Shown here: piece by piece, positions 31,409 to 42,765 of the stretch
How the letters are laid out: each line of letters opens with the position of its first letter
How positions within the stretch are numbered: the stretch's first letter is position 1
Source of the DNA: Selaginella moellendorffii
Taxonomy: Eukaryota > Streptophyta > Lycopodiopsida > Selaginellales > Selaginellaceae
DNA: 64,000 nucleotides
Assembly (NCBI RefSeq): GCF_000143415.4
Contig: NW_003314288.1
Location: 1,303,504 to 1,367,503, forward strand
Direction: 5' to 3'
Made by a program: the position numbers and the translations under genes
The notes under the pieces: model-generated
The model's input: only the letters and a program-made list of their open reading frames with translations
What the model was told of the DNA's origin: nothing
Databases searched by the model: none

Positions 31409-33351
31409 TACTGGCCTGGTTGGATCCGACTGATCTTGTGATTGATAGATACTCTTTTTTTTTCAAATTATAAAATGAAGACACTGTTTTTGATTCATCG
31501 GTAAGAACAGATCATGGTAAGAACATCACATCGGCAGGAGAATGGGAGGACAAATAGTTTTGACGTTCATGCCCGGAACAATTTATTTGCTTTATCTTTT
31601 ACAATCATAAGATAGTGAGTATATGGAGATTTTTTAAACTATTATTGTAGAATCCTATATTAATTGAGACCATTAAAATCTTTGGTTCATATTTTGATGT
31701 CTTTAAATCAAAGATTGTGACTTTTGCTTAAATGAAGAATGCTAATTATGCTAACTATTTCTCAACTCCTAGAATATTGTTAATTATATTTTGTGGCATA
31801 CATGCTATAAGGGACTTGATTGCATTATAAGAGCTGTGAAAGTTCTATATTTGGGTTATGGAATACATAACTCAAACATTCTCACATCAAAGTTTTGGTC
31901 TGAGGGTGGTGAGCTCCTTCATGCACCACTTCATTTTCTTATTTTTCATAATACTGATGGAAGTAAGAATTCATGGTAAATGTTTAACCTCTTTAAAATA
32001 AGAAATTATTTCTGCTTATAGTTAGATCATACTTTGGCTCAGAAAACTAGCATAAGTTTCATATTTTTTATGAGTATATCCAAAGGCAAGCACTTAGTTC
32101 TAGATGTGGTGGTCCTCTAACATGGAATAAATAAATGAGAGATAAGGAAACTTTTAAGGTCTATCTGTTTATGTGGGTCCACAAATGGCTCATCATCTCC
32201 AAATATCTCTTTCATCACCTCCACCAATGTTCATCTGAGGGAAGGCAAAGATTAACCTAAAGCTCTTGCAATAAGTTGCATTGGTCTAGATATCTCAAGA
32301 CCAGAGAGATGAAACTGTTTGATATGGAGACTAGATTGAGCAAGATGGTTGGATCCAACACTAACTTCCAACATAAACTTCTTGTCTTACTTCAATCTGT
32401 TGCAGCCCTTATCTCTATTTGCTTCTCTGAACTTTCTAAACTAAGTCATGGTGAAGGCTATCAACATAAAAAGGGACAAATTACAGCCCTTCTCCACAAG
32501 TTCACAATCTCAAACAAATTCCAAAAGAAAACCTTATGATCTTAGTGGAATAAACTTTTGTAAAAGAGAGTAGCCAGGCGACTTAAGCATTTGTTGCCAC
32601 TTTGAGTCTTGCCTCTAGATGATAATTGCCATGAGAAAAACAGTTGTACAACAAGATGGTGCAACCATACAACATCAATGAGGTTAAGAGCTACAAATGT
32701 AAGCTTGGACATATGGTTGCACCATGCTAGAGTTGGTATGGTCAATGGTATCAACCCCAAGATGGTTGGTCCAAGGCTGGATAAGTCAAACTCAACTACA
32801 TCTGCTTTTTGGGTCTAGTAAGGGGTGCTAAGTAGCAGTGTGGTTAGTTATGGGCTTGGATCAGTCAAATCCTGAGAATGCATCTATTGTTGGATAAAAT
32901 TGGCACGTGAATTTATGTTCCAAGCATGTAGCAATGCCAAATCAACCTTCTTGTGAAGGAAAGATTTGATGCAAGGAAATGCAAAAGAAGCATAAAACAT
33001 GGAATCCTAAAAGAGGAAAGATAGGTGTGAAAGGACCCTTATGATAAACTCCCAACCAAGCTATTAAAGTTTTGAAACTCTTTTATACTTTGCCTTAACT
33101 ATGGAAGAAACCTCACCATAGAGAGAGACTATTTTTCTAGAACTTAAGCAATAGATGGGACAGATCTAACACTAGATGTAAAAATACTCATCTAAATCTA
33201 ATATGCATTTATAAGGATGTAAGATGATTGAATTTACCAAGTGTTGTTAGCCCTCTAAGTTTTGTAAAAGTGTCAGGCAAGCCTCTGTTCAATGGAACAT
33301 ATTGATCTTACCCATATAGGGCCATAGAACAACTACCAAAATATAATCTAA
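31409..33351. other. AT-rich downstream region, partly duplicated
   Basis: The first ~550 bases after the RRA gene (to about 31960) have a second copy at 43090-44000, including an ATTATTGTAGAATCCTATAT block. The rest is AT-rich with no recognised gene. Confidence 0.5.
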
Positions 33352-35115
33352 TGTAAGTGATTAAATTTCCATTTTACTTTAGTCATTTAACCAAGTTTTT
33401 AACCCCTTAGAAAAATCTCACTCACAACCTCCATAAGTTTTCATTTGCCATAAGGTATTTATTATCCTCTAGATATGATTTCCAAATCATACTGACTTTA
33501 CACATAGTCTAAGTGTTTTACATGTTTGATCCCACTTTAGACACCCAAAAGTACCATTAATGCAAAGGTTATATTCATTCTTATCATCTTATTAGTAATC
33601 CAAGACTACTTGTACTATGGTCCTATCTTCCCAAAGATTGGGCCATCTGTGGTCATCCCGTGACCACATTTTAGTATCTTTAAAATGCCCCAAGATATAA
33701 GGAACACCATCCTCATAATATCCTTCTTTTAATCCCATAAAGTCCTTATTTATTCATGGTAGTGCTTGATGGATTAGATTATATGAACAAACTTGGTGAG
33801 CAAAACATTTAACCATTGAGGAGTCTAAAGTTAAAGTGAACATGAATGGACAAGTGGGATGACTTGGTGAAATATTCAAGAGCTAGCTCTAGTTCCCTTG
33901 GGAGATTGAATAGACAATACTCCTAATTCAAATGGGTATAGATAGCACTACTTACTTAGATACTTTGTATAGCTTATCAAAACTTCATTTTGGCCACATA
34001 GCTAGGGTGAAAGGTGGGGGGAGTACTTATAAGACTTGTGTTTAGCTATAGTGTTTTGAAATGTTTGTTCTAAAATCCCAAACCATGGAAAAAAAATAAG
34101 AATGGTTTTCTTACATAGTGACCAAAGGTATATTCATGTGATAAAGAAGTCCCAAAAGTTAATAGAACTTATTGGTTTGGCCTTTGAGCCCTAACCCAAT
34201 GGTGGTATTATGTAGCTGAAGAATGCAACCAACTCACTACGTGGTGTAGCCTTCCTAGGTCACACTAACCTTTCTTGGCTAAATTAATTCCACCAAAGTC
34301 TTCCCTCTATTATCCCATAAAAACTTACCAAACCCCCTAGGGCTTGTGAGAAAATCACTTTGGGCTTTCATCTTTAGACTCAGACTTAGACATAGACTCG
34401 GTTTTGGACTTGAACTCGATCTTGGTATTAGACTCAAACTCGGTTTTAGTCTTAGTCTCAATTTTAGTTTTGGTCTCGGACTTGGACTTGAACTCAAAGT
34501 TGTAGCGCACCTTATCTCTCTCCCCTTAAGCCAACTGGAAAAGGGGCAATTGCTTGATGAGAGAGCCCTTAGTGGCTATTTTATCCCCATTTATCCCCCA
34601 AGATTCCAAGGATCCACGGTGACAGTATATCTAAATCTCATCCCATGATCACATGCGCTACAAAAGTCAATCTTGATTTCAGTCTTGGTCTTGGCCTTGG
34701 TCTTGGTCTCAGTCTTGGTCTCGATTTTAGTCTTGGTCTCGATTTCAGTCTCCATTTCATACCTGGTCTCAGACTCCATCTCGGATTCGGCCTCAACCTC
34801 CATCTCGTACCTGATTTTAGATTCATTCTCAGACTCAATCTTGGATTCAGTTTGAGACTTGATCACAACACTTCTATATGTCATGACACTTGCCATGTGT
34901 CAGTCCTTTTTATATTCCTTTCTAGAAACTCACTTATCAATTACTTCGTACTCATTCCTAAAGCATTTCTTTTAGAGTTCCACCCCCATTCTCAACTTTT
35001 CAAGTTAGAGCTTTTAATTTAAATATATTACACTTATTGAACTTTTGTTTTAACCATTGCTATTTGGCACACTTTTGTCTCCACTTTGGGGCTTAAGGAT
35101 TTATGTTTTACACCC
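33352..35115 (-). mobile_element. Solo LTR of a Ty3/gypsy-like element
   Basis: This block starts TGTAAGTGATTAAATTT and is collinear with the LTR at 48765-50610: the CTCACAACCTCCATAAG block, the segment before a hexamer-like array, the CATGTGTCAGTCCT block, and the final GGGGCTTAAGGATTT block occur in the same order. No primer binding site or internal coding sequence adjoins it, so it looks like a solo LTR. It has drifted toward AT much more than the 48.8 kb copy. The right boundary is approximate. Confidence 0.6.
34370..34860. repeat. Degenerate hexamer-type minisatellite (two blocks)
   Basis: Blocks at about 34370-34500 and 34660-34860 consist of diverged CTCGGA/CTTGGT-like hexamers (for example GTCTTGGTCTTGGCCTTGGT). 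They are the older, AT-shifted equivalent of the array at 49749-50370. Open frames of up to 125 codons across them (Leu-Gly or Glu-Thr repeats) are products of the six-base period. Confidence 0.75.
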
Positions 35116-37334
35116 AACAAAGGATCTACATTCCATTCACACTTAATATTGGGGTCATTTATTTTCCTCAATTGGTAGTATGAGTATCTAGAACTTGTCA
35201 AACTTTGAAGATGCACTATTGTAAAATGAAATTTCCTATTTGATGATTAAGCCTTATAGTTTTATCTGACTATAGGTATCTATACAGAATGCTTTGGCCA
35301 ATACTACTACTCCATTTAAACATATATACAATCCTATTTCATAGACATAAGTTCTAAACACTCATAAAAAGAATATAGTAAATTTTAAAGTACGAACCTA
35401 ACTATTAACTATGCAACCTCCCTTGTAATCTTGAGTGCCCAAATCAATGAACGTATATGTACATTACCCCATATCCCATAGGGACTAAAACAACATCAAG
35501 AGTGCACTCTCACAATAAGAAATTAGCAAAATTATGAGTACAAACACATAATGCTGCTCTTGGGCTATTCATTTCCTAGATGACTCTAATGCAAAATTTA
35601 AAGTCACGTATTATGCTTTGTGACACATGAGACTTGCTATAGGGCACTCCAACACCAATGTGCTTCCGATGCTAAAATAGTGTTCAATCACGATTGAACT
35701 CCAACTCATAACTCCATATGAGGTGTGAATGTCCTCCAACTTAAGGTTGAAGCATGTTATCTTACTTCCCACATGAAACAAGTGCATTAGCTCATCTTTA
35801 AAAAAGTCCTATAGAAACTAGAGAAATACCACAAACCTCCTCAAGAACAAAAGCTCAAAAGTAAGCACTGGAGAAAAAATGTATGGATCCCCTATACATA
35901 TAACACTAAATTACCTTTATCCACCACTAGCCCCAATTATGGTAGCAATCCCTACCACTAAATCCAAAAATCAATCCCTCAAAGTCCCACAAAATCAATC
36001 CAAAGCTAATAGCGAGCATAGTTTTCCACAAAACTAAGTGTTGGCATCACTTGTCCAGAAGCAATAGAATGTGTACCTCCACGAGTCCCTCGAACTCCCC
36101 ATTAGGGACTTCAACCAAATGGACCCCAACGGACACAGACTTAGAGCTTTAGTTCGACTTTGGCCCCCCCCGCATTTGCTCTTTTCCAATTTTGAGCATG
36201 TCAAAATTGGACTCTATGGTTTTATAGAAACTAAATAAGTAAAACCTGGTTGACAAAACTAAGTGTTGAACTCTATTGGGGTTCTGCGACCAAACAATGG
36301 AAGAACTAAAATGGGATTTAGCAAAATGGGAATGGAAGGACACATGTAATAGATTCTTTTAGTACAAGACCAAACTTGGCTGAAAAGTCATATGCCCACT
36401 AGTACAAACCACATTTATCAAAAAAGTGAAAGCACAATAAATCCCATCCCAAAACCATCTACAATGCGTAAACAAGATTTGGAATGTCAAAACCCAATAC
36501 TTTATGTGGCTTGCTTAGTAGAAATGCCTCCCCTCACTTGCGATAATACACTTCCCGAATACAACATGTAGTTTTACATAGCAAAAGAGATATAGCACCA
36601 TATTCTATGGAAATGCTCAACTACACAAGAAGTTTGGGAGGGCTCAATAACAATTCTTAAATGGACCTGTCAAAGTAGTACGGCTGTAACCTATGAATCA
36701 GCGCTATGAAGCAGCTTCCTACAAAGGGAAGACCAAACATCTAGATGCCTAGAAATTGAGACATAACGAGAACCCCTACTTCAATCAACTTAATCGAACA
36801 TATACACACATTACACATCTTCATTAGGAGCTTTTTGATATCCTCAAGGGATGTACTCTTGCAAAGATTTAGAAAGCCTATTCTGTTAGGATGCTTGATA
36901 ATAAGAATCCCTCAGCTTGGTCGCACTTGATCATCGCATCCTAATTTAACATGTTGATGTCTCTTCCTTTCAGTTGCTTACAATCCACCACACTTCTCTG
37001 CAAGTTTACACCCTCGTGAATGAAAACTGATACTCTACCCCTTAAGTCGAGCCCAACTAGTGGTAAACTAGACTTACCAAATGTCAATCTTAACATATGG
37101 TGTGATTCCCTTAACCAATCAATAAAATCGGATTTGAGACCTTTCTAATACCAAATGTAAACTCTTAAATTTAGAATTCTCAAGAAGTCACCTAACCCAA
37201 TATTATTCAAACCCAAGGATGCTTAATCTCAAGTATCCCAAAATTATTAATCAATTAGAAAAGAGGGTGCACTTTTATTCATGGGCCCTTTCCCTTATAG
37301 ATCGTCACTTGAGTCATTCCTTTTGATTGTTTAT
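35116..37334. other. AT-rich non-coding stretch
   Basis: I see no gene. Only short chance frames occur, and some segments resemble retroelement-derived sequence without identifiable domains. Confidence 0.35.
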
Positions 37335-37413
37335 GTTGAAACCAAACTTTATAGTTCTTTAGAGGTTGTTTTTCATATTTATCCTCTAAAAAACTATAAA
37401 GTCTAGTTTTGAC
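37335..37413. repeat. Fold-back inverted repeat (MITE-like)
   Basis: Two 31-base arms (37335-37365 and 37383-37413) are complementary at about 27 positions around a 17-base loop. The core arm reads AAACTTTATAGTTCTTTAGA. It could be a small fold-back transposon or the relic of an inverted duplication. Confidence 0.6.
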
Positions 37414-38451
37414 ATATTTAAAACTGGGAAAGAGTATAGAGGGGTGGTGACAAAGGAGGGATCAATAGAACTAGAGTCCTATTTTATGCAATGGAACTAA
37501 AGTTCAGTTCTATGCAACCTAGATCTATGCCATTTACTTCACAAACACATACTCTTAATTCTTAGTGGACTTGAATCAATTGTGAAATCAATGGAGGTAC
37601 AGCACCCTTGCTTAATCTCTATTTATATAGCACCTATAATTTCCTAAAGATATAAAAAGCCCCTAAAGATGTACAGTTCTGAATCCCATGGTGTGGTGAA
37701 CTTAAGAATGTATAACCTCTAGTAATAATGACGTTGTTGCTGCCTGAAAGTCCTCTCCTTACTGTTGTGCGACCGATCCCCTCCAATTGAGATTGCTATT
37801 TTTAGCCTCCCATCAGACTGTGCAAGTTCCAATTGGGATTGTTGTTTCCAACCTCCCATCAGGCTATGCAAATGTGGTGCCACTCTGCCAATCCTACAGC
37901 CTTATACTAGTATAGCCATACCTTTAGTGCTATCTATATGGAATCATGACCAAAGGCAAGTTGCTCCTCTTGGATTCAGGTTGAAGTTACATAATCTAAC
38001 AAATTAGCCTAATGTAGCCTTTAACATGAGTTGTGGCCCTCGAAACATCCTATACATGTAAGTGGTATTGCTCCAAGTGCCTTGATCATGATGAATTCAT
38101 TAGCACTTGGCTTTATCAATTTGGGTTTAATTATTTCCTATTGACAAAACCAAGTACTAAAGACTTGTTTCCAAGTCCTCTAGCAAGTAGGCAATCCCAA
38201 ATCATGCTCTACAAACTCCTTATAGCACTATAATGAAACCTTAGCCACCACTCTTGTCCTTCAAGTGAAATCCCCTCCAAACACTTGTTTTACCTCAATA
38301 AAATATTAGTTACTACTAGATAACTATTGTTTGAGCATGCAAGGATTTTGGCATAAAGAAAATCATATTATTTTAAACTTAAATTATTTCCCTACATGAA
38401 TGAGTACAAAAACATTATATATCTACCACGTGGAAGGTCATAATAAGAACT
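37414..38451. other. Non-coding stretch upstream of the orphan gene
   Basis: There are no recognised genes. A short near-repeat occurs at about 37805-37875, where a CCTCCCATCAG-containing segment appears twice. The final ~50 bases should hold the orphan gene's leader. Confidence 0.35.
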
Positions 38452-39462
38452 ATGGCTGTATATAAAGAGAGTGCTAGAAGTAAATTTTATTTAATCTTGA
38501 TTATGAAGAGTTTAGTATATGTCCTAACTATTACTATATTCATAGGAATGTTCATATATGTTTCTAGCATGACAATAAGGTATGCTAGACATCCAGGGCG
38601 ATTCTCCATACCAGAAACAAGAAAGATTACAAGTGCTATTTCCTATGTCATCAGGTCCCTTAAAAGGAATTCATTCTATTCTACAGGGCGTAGCTTTACA
38701 TACAATCCTACAGTTTCTAATAAGTATAAAGTTTCTATAAGGCTTTGGTTCTTTAGTATTGCTCCCTCAATGATCTCTGTCACTTGTTCAGTATCTCCAG
38801 ACCCATCTATGGCCTTGCCTTCCAATTTCATGAAAGATGAGTATATGAAAATCTTCAAAACTATATTTTTGGAGTCTCGAGTGAATGGCTATGGAACATT
38901 GTTAGTTATTTCAAAACTTTTGGGAATTGATTATATTTCATGGCCTATCAAGAAAGATCATGATGAATTGAATGCTAATAGTAACCACTGGAATGTTTCA
39001 GCAGCCCTTCCTCTTTATACTTTTTCAATTCAACCTCGAAGTCTTAACAGGAGCACTTTTATAATTCATGATTGGTATTCACAGTTAGAAGACTGCTGGC
39101 CTTTTGAGATGAGTATGATTAGTGGCTTTGAATCTTTGGGTTCCTTTGTTCTCGAACCATATACCTTTCAATCTAAGAGCCGACGTTATAAAGCTCATTT
39201 ACAAGTCAATTGCAAATTTATTCTGAATGACTTAGATACGAAAGAAATGCTCTATGTAAGTCCCATTGATACAGATCCTCCATGCCCGTTGACTATAAAT
39301 CCTCATGCAGCCATAAAGATTGGTGACTTAATTTTAATCGATATAGGAAAGCGCCTTTGCAAAGATCAATCTGATTGCATAATAACAACCGGATTATCTG
39401 TAGAAGAAGGTTATATTGGACTATGGGACACAGACGATGTGTGGGGCGGTCCTTTCAACTAA
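38452..39462 (+). CDS. Orphan single-pass membrane protein, intact member of a local family
   Basis: One uninterrupted exon gives 336 residues, long for chance in DNA this AT-rich. A hydrophobic segment at about residues 13-40 (FYLILIMKSLVYVLTITIFI) is a membrane anchor. The remaining ~295 residues are predicted outside it, with a Cys- and Trp-containing body (VISKLLGIDYISWPIKKDHD; STFIIHDWYSQLEDCWPFEM; MLYVSPIDTDPPCPLTINPH; LWDTDDVWGGPF at the end). I do not recognise any domain. Two decayed relatives lie at 10082-10930 and 14070-14560. That this copy alone keeps its frame argues that it is, or recently was, a real gene. It could be an unplaced transposon accessory gene. Confidence 0.55.
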   Translation: MAVYKESARSKFYLILIMKSLVYVLTITIFIGMFIYVSSMTIRYARHPGRFSIPETRKITSAISYVIRSLKRNSFYSTGRSFTYNPTVSNKYKVSIRLWFFSIAPSMISVTCSVSPDPSMALPSNFMKDEYMKIFKTIFLESRVNGYGTLLVISKLLGIDYISWPIKKDHDELNANSNHWNVSAALPLYTFSIQPRSLNRSTFIIHDWYSQLEDCWPFEMSMISGFESLGSFVLEPYTFQSKSRRYKAHLQVNCKFILNDLDTKEMLYVSPIDTDPPCPLTINPHAAIKIGDLILIDIGKRLCKDQSDCIITTGLSVEEGYIGLWDTDDVWGGPFN

Positions 39463-39729
39463 GTTAAGTCCCATGTGCAAGTGGACCGTCTTATTCATTC
39501 CACGCTCTTGAGCACCTCATAAGCGAAAGTTTTTCGTTCTCCAAATGAAGCACCTGCACCACCAGCACATAGAAACTTATGTAACCGTGAGATCTGCCTA
39601 AAATTCAGAAGAAAACGGAGAAACGTTACTTGCTTACACTGTTAGTGAGTAAATATCTCAGATCATGTTGATCCAGAGTAGCGACACTGCTATGAAAAAA
39701 CTTTTGCAAACCGATTGTGAGCTGAAATA
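39463..39729. other. Gap between the orphan gene and the first RRA fragment
   Basis: Short mixed sequence with no recognised feature. Confidence 0.3.
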
Positions 39730-40100
39730 AGGGGGCTCGACAAGAGCGCACTCGATCTGTCCAACTAGAAGAAATCCGTGCAAGCAGCTCATGGAGGCAA
39801 ATTCGGCAGTGGCCAGCGCCAGTCCTGGATAAGTCCGTCAGCCCCACGCTTCTCGTACGATTGTGATCTGCAAGCAAACAGAAACGTAACTTCAAGCACT
39901 CTGGGTAGTTCGTCATAGCGAAAGATCATGATGTCCTGGCGTATGGGGCCAGGACCAGCGACAGCCACGCCATGTCACCAATGTTCAAAGTTAAGGGTTG
40001 GAAGACAGTCCAGTTTTAAATAGGAGTTTTTAAATTTCTTACGGATGCTAGTTTTTCATCTTGCTCTCAGACGTGGATATTGACTCCCTCCAGATTGCCC
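39730..40100 (+). pseudogene. Diverged 5' fragment of the RRA gene
   Basis: The block corresponds to about 30395-30895 of the intact RRA gene: GAGCGCACTCGATCTGTCCA, a deleted form of the stem region, GATAAGTCCGTCA, a GATCATGATGTCCTGGCGTA segment, and finally CAGACGTGGATATTGAC at the DxD region. Several deletions and substitutions destroy the frame. It is clearly older than the fragment at 42766. Confidence 0.75.
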
Positions 40101-40155
40101 TTACCACCGTCTGGTCAATCTCCAATTTAGATCCATGGTGGATCATGCCATAATA

Positions 40156-42432
40156 TCAAACTGGGACTGAAAAAGCATTGGCCGTGAGAATGTATGCCAT
40201 GTTGACCTTTGGGTCCAGCTCTGTGACATGCTTAGCAGCAAAGGCTCCCAACTCAAGGTTGCCGTAGATTTTACACCCATTAAGCAAACAACACCACTCC
40301 AAAACTTCTGGAACAAATGGCATGCATGATGTCAACTCGCCAGCCTCACGCAAATGCCCTGCACGGCTCAAGAGATCAATCATGCAACTGTAGTGCTGTT
40401 TCAATGCTTGCAGCCCATAGTCAACGCTCATAGACACAAACAAGCATCTACCAACATAAACCTTGCCTACTTGGCTGCATGCCGCAAGGGCAGACATGAA
40501 GCAAATCTCATCCGGAAGAAAGCAATCGTCTCTCAAATTGTAAAATGCATCCAATGCTTCACTAAAGTTACCACTACAAACACAGCTGGCTAGCAACGAG
40601 CTCCAAGCGACCAAGCACCTCTCGGGCATCTCAAGCAAGAGCTTTCTACAATGCAAGAGGTGGCCGGTTTGAGCATAGAGAGACAACATTGCAGTCCAGG
40701 AGGCTGTGTCCTTCCGTGGCATGTCGTTGAACACTTCCCTCGCTTCCAGTAGATATCCATTTTGGGCATAAGTTGCAAACATCACATTCCAGCACACAAC
40801 ATCTCTGTCTTTCGGAGAGATTCTTTCAAACAAGCCCTTAGCATCTTCCACTTGTCCATGTTGGCCAAAGTTGAGAACCATGACTGTTGAAGAGACTGAA
40901 TCTTGAAATGGCATTGTGTCGAAAAGCTGCTTAGCCTCTTCAAACTTGCCGCTTTTGGAGAAACTCGAGATCATTATAGTGCTAGACACAACATCCCACT
41001 CTGGCATTTCGTACTGGAAGATTTCCTTGGCTCTACTTATCATCCCTTTCTGGGCCTCTATTGAGAGTAATGTATTCCAGGAAATCCGATCCTTTTCAGG
41101 CATCATGTCGAAAACCCTTTTTGTTTCCTCCAAGTGCCCGTTTAGTGCATTTGCTGACAAAAGAGCATTCCACGACATTGTACTATGCTGTGGCATTTTT
41201 ACAAACAGTTCTCTAAATTCCGACAGGTACTTATTTTGTGAAAGAGCTGACAGCATTGCATTTGCCGCCTCTATTGTCTTTTGTGGCATCATTTCAAAGA
41301 TATTCTTTGCTTCATCCAGATGCCCGTTTTGGGCATAAGCACACAGTATAATTGTCCATGAAACCAGATCGTGTTTTGGCTCGCTATCAAAAATCACTCT
41401 TGCTTCTTCGAACTTCTCGTCATGCACATACGCTGAAAGCATTGCATTCCAAGAAACCATTGTTCGTTCGGGCATAGCTTCAAAGATGATCACCGCGTTT
41501 TGCAGATCTCCGAGATGGGCACATGCAGAGAGCATTGCATTCCAAGCTACAAGATCGTGCTCCGGCATTGCTCTGAACGTTTCTTTAACAGCTTGTAACT
41601 CTTTGACCTGTAAAAATGCGTCCAGCAAGCACGTCCATGACACCAAGTTTCTAAACGGCATCTGATCAAAAGTTTGCTTGGCTAAGGAAAAGTTTCCTCT
41701 CTTCACATACGCAGTGAGCACTGCTGTCCACGATACGAGATCCCATTCCGGCATGAGATCAACAAAACTTCTCGCAATTTCAACAGTTCCGTTCTGCACA
41801 TACGCGTTGAACATAGCCGTCCAAGAGATTAAATCTCGTAGTGGCATCGTGTGAAACATTCTCTTAGCAAGAACAAGGTGCCCTGTTTGGGCATATGCAA
41901 CAAGCATAGTGTTCCAAGCAACTAATGTTTGCCTTGGCATTCCATCGAACAAAATTTTAGCCTTTTCAAGAAATCCATGATGAACGTACGCGTCAATCAT
42001 GCAGTTGCAAGCCACCGTATTTGCATCTGGCATCCTTGCAAAGGTATTTTCGGCTTCCTCTAGATGCCCAGCACGGGCATATGAGCTTAACATTGCAACC
42101 CAAGAAACAGTAGTTCTCTGAGGCATCGAATCAAAAAATCCCTTTGCATTCTCAAGGCTGCCATACTTTGAGTAAGCATTCATCATGAAATCCCAAGAGT
42201 AGACATCCCTGGAAACCATGCTATCAAAAACTCGTTTGGCGTGCAATGAGCTTCCACACCTCGTGTACATTGCGATGAGCTTGTTGCACAGGAAAACATC
42301 ATCAGTTTTGGCACTGTTACTGGCATGCAGATCCTCAGCCAAAGCCAAGCTCTTGCAAGATTGAATGAGTTCTAGGCACTGGACTCTGTCCATAGTCTTC
42401 CAAGGATTTTCATGGATGGTAATTCCTTGCAT
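40156..42432 (-). CDS. Pentatricopeptide repeat protein, long S-repeat array with E-like end
   Basis: A single minus-strand exon encodes 758 residues from ATG 42432 (MQGITIHENPWKTM). From about residue 46 there are some 19 repeats, nearly all of exactly 31 residues (LVAWNTMLVAYAQTGHLVLA; LVSWTAVLTAYVKRGNFSLA). They are followed by E-domain-like sequence (QHYSCMIDLLSRAGHLREAG; WCCLLNGCKIYGNLELGAFA) that ends early (NAFSVPV), without a DYW domain. It is presumably an organelle RNA-binding specificity factor. It is not a duplicate of the PPR pair at 17-21 kb, because repeat sequences and number differ. It is AT-richer than the other PPR genes and sits 23 bp downstream of a lone methylesterase exon on the same strand. 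RRA fragments lie on both sides of the two. Confidence 0.88.
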   Translation of the reverse strand: MQGITIHENPWKTMDRVQCLELIQSCKSLALAEDLHASNSAKTDDVFLCNKLIAMYTRCGSSLHAKRVFDSMVSRDVYSWDFMMNAYSKYGSLENAKGFFDSMPQRTTVSWVAMLSSYARAGHLEEAENTFARMPDANTVACNCMIDAYVHHGFLEKAKILFDGMPRQTLVAWNTMLVAYAQTGHLVLAKRMFHTMPLRDLISWTAMFNAYVQNGTVEIARSFVDLMPEWDLVSWTAVLTAYVKRGNFSLAKQTFDQMPFRNLVSWTCLLDAFLQVKELQAVKETFRAMPEHDLVAWNAMLSACAHLGDLQNAVIIFEAMPERTMVSWNAMLSAYVHDEKFEEARVIFDSEPKHDLVSWTIILCAYAQNGHLDEAKNIFEMMPQKTIEAANAMLSALSQNKYLSEFRELFVKMPQHSTMSWNALLSANALNGHLEETKRVFDMMPEKDRISWNTLLSIEAQKGMISRAKEIFQYEMPEWDVVSSTIMISSFSKSGKFEEAKQLFDTMPFQDSVSSTVMVLNFGQHGQVEDAKGLFERISPKDRDVVCWNVMFATYAQNGYLLEAREVFNDMPRKDTASWTAMLSLYAQTGHLLHCRKLLLEMPERCLVAWSSLLASCVCSGNFSEALDAFYNLRDDCFLPDEICFMSALAACSQVGKVYVGRCLFVSMSVDYGLQALKQHYSCMIDLLSRAGHLREAGELTSCMPFVPEVLEWCCLLNGCKIYGNLELGAFAAKHVTELDPKVNMAYILTANAFSVPV

Positions 42433-42455
42433 TTGCGATTGTCTCTAGAATGTTT

Positions 42456-42719
42456 TCATTTTAACGATGCTGTGATGTTTACAAGTGCCTTTACAAGCTC
42501 ATCTGGAGTGGAAAAGAAGGGGCTGTGATCAGATGCAAGCTCTAGAACACCGTTGGGGGGATTGTTTTCCAAGAGATAATCTTGCATTGCCACGGGTAGC
42601 ATCCCTTTGATGTAATAACGAGGAACACTTCCATACTTCTCTTGGGTGTACTCCACCCCGATTTCAGAGGGTGGCAACAAAGGATTTGGTTTGAGAAGAA
42701 GATTTCCTAGCTCCACATC
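42456..42719 (-). pseudogene. Last exon of a methylesterase-like alpha/beta hydrolase (truncated gene)
   Basis: The frame begins after an acceptor-like CTTCAAACAG and reads [20 protein letters not shown], then [20 protein letters not shown], then LELASDHSPFFSTPDELVKA. This matches the C-terminal exon of the plant MES/hydroxynitrile lyase family (SABP2-like), including the catalytic His in the DHSPFFS block. The nucleophile Ser and Asp belong to earlier exons, which are absent: the upstream sequence runs into the RRA fragment within about 50 bases. It is therefore a gene remnant unless another exon lies beyond. Confidence 0.7.
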
Positions 42720-42765
42720 CTGTTTGAAGTTCAGTTTTAGTAGCGGGTCTAAAAGTTTTGCAGGA

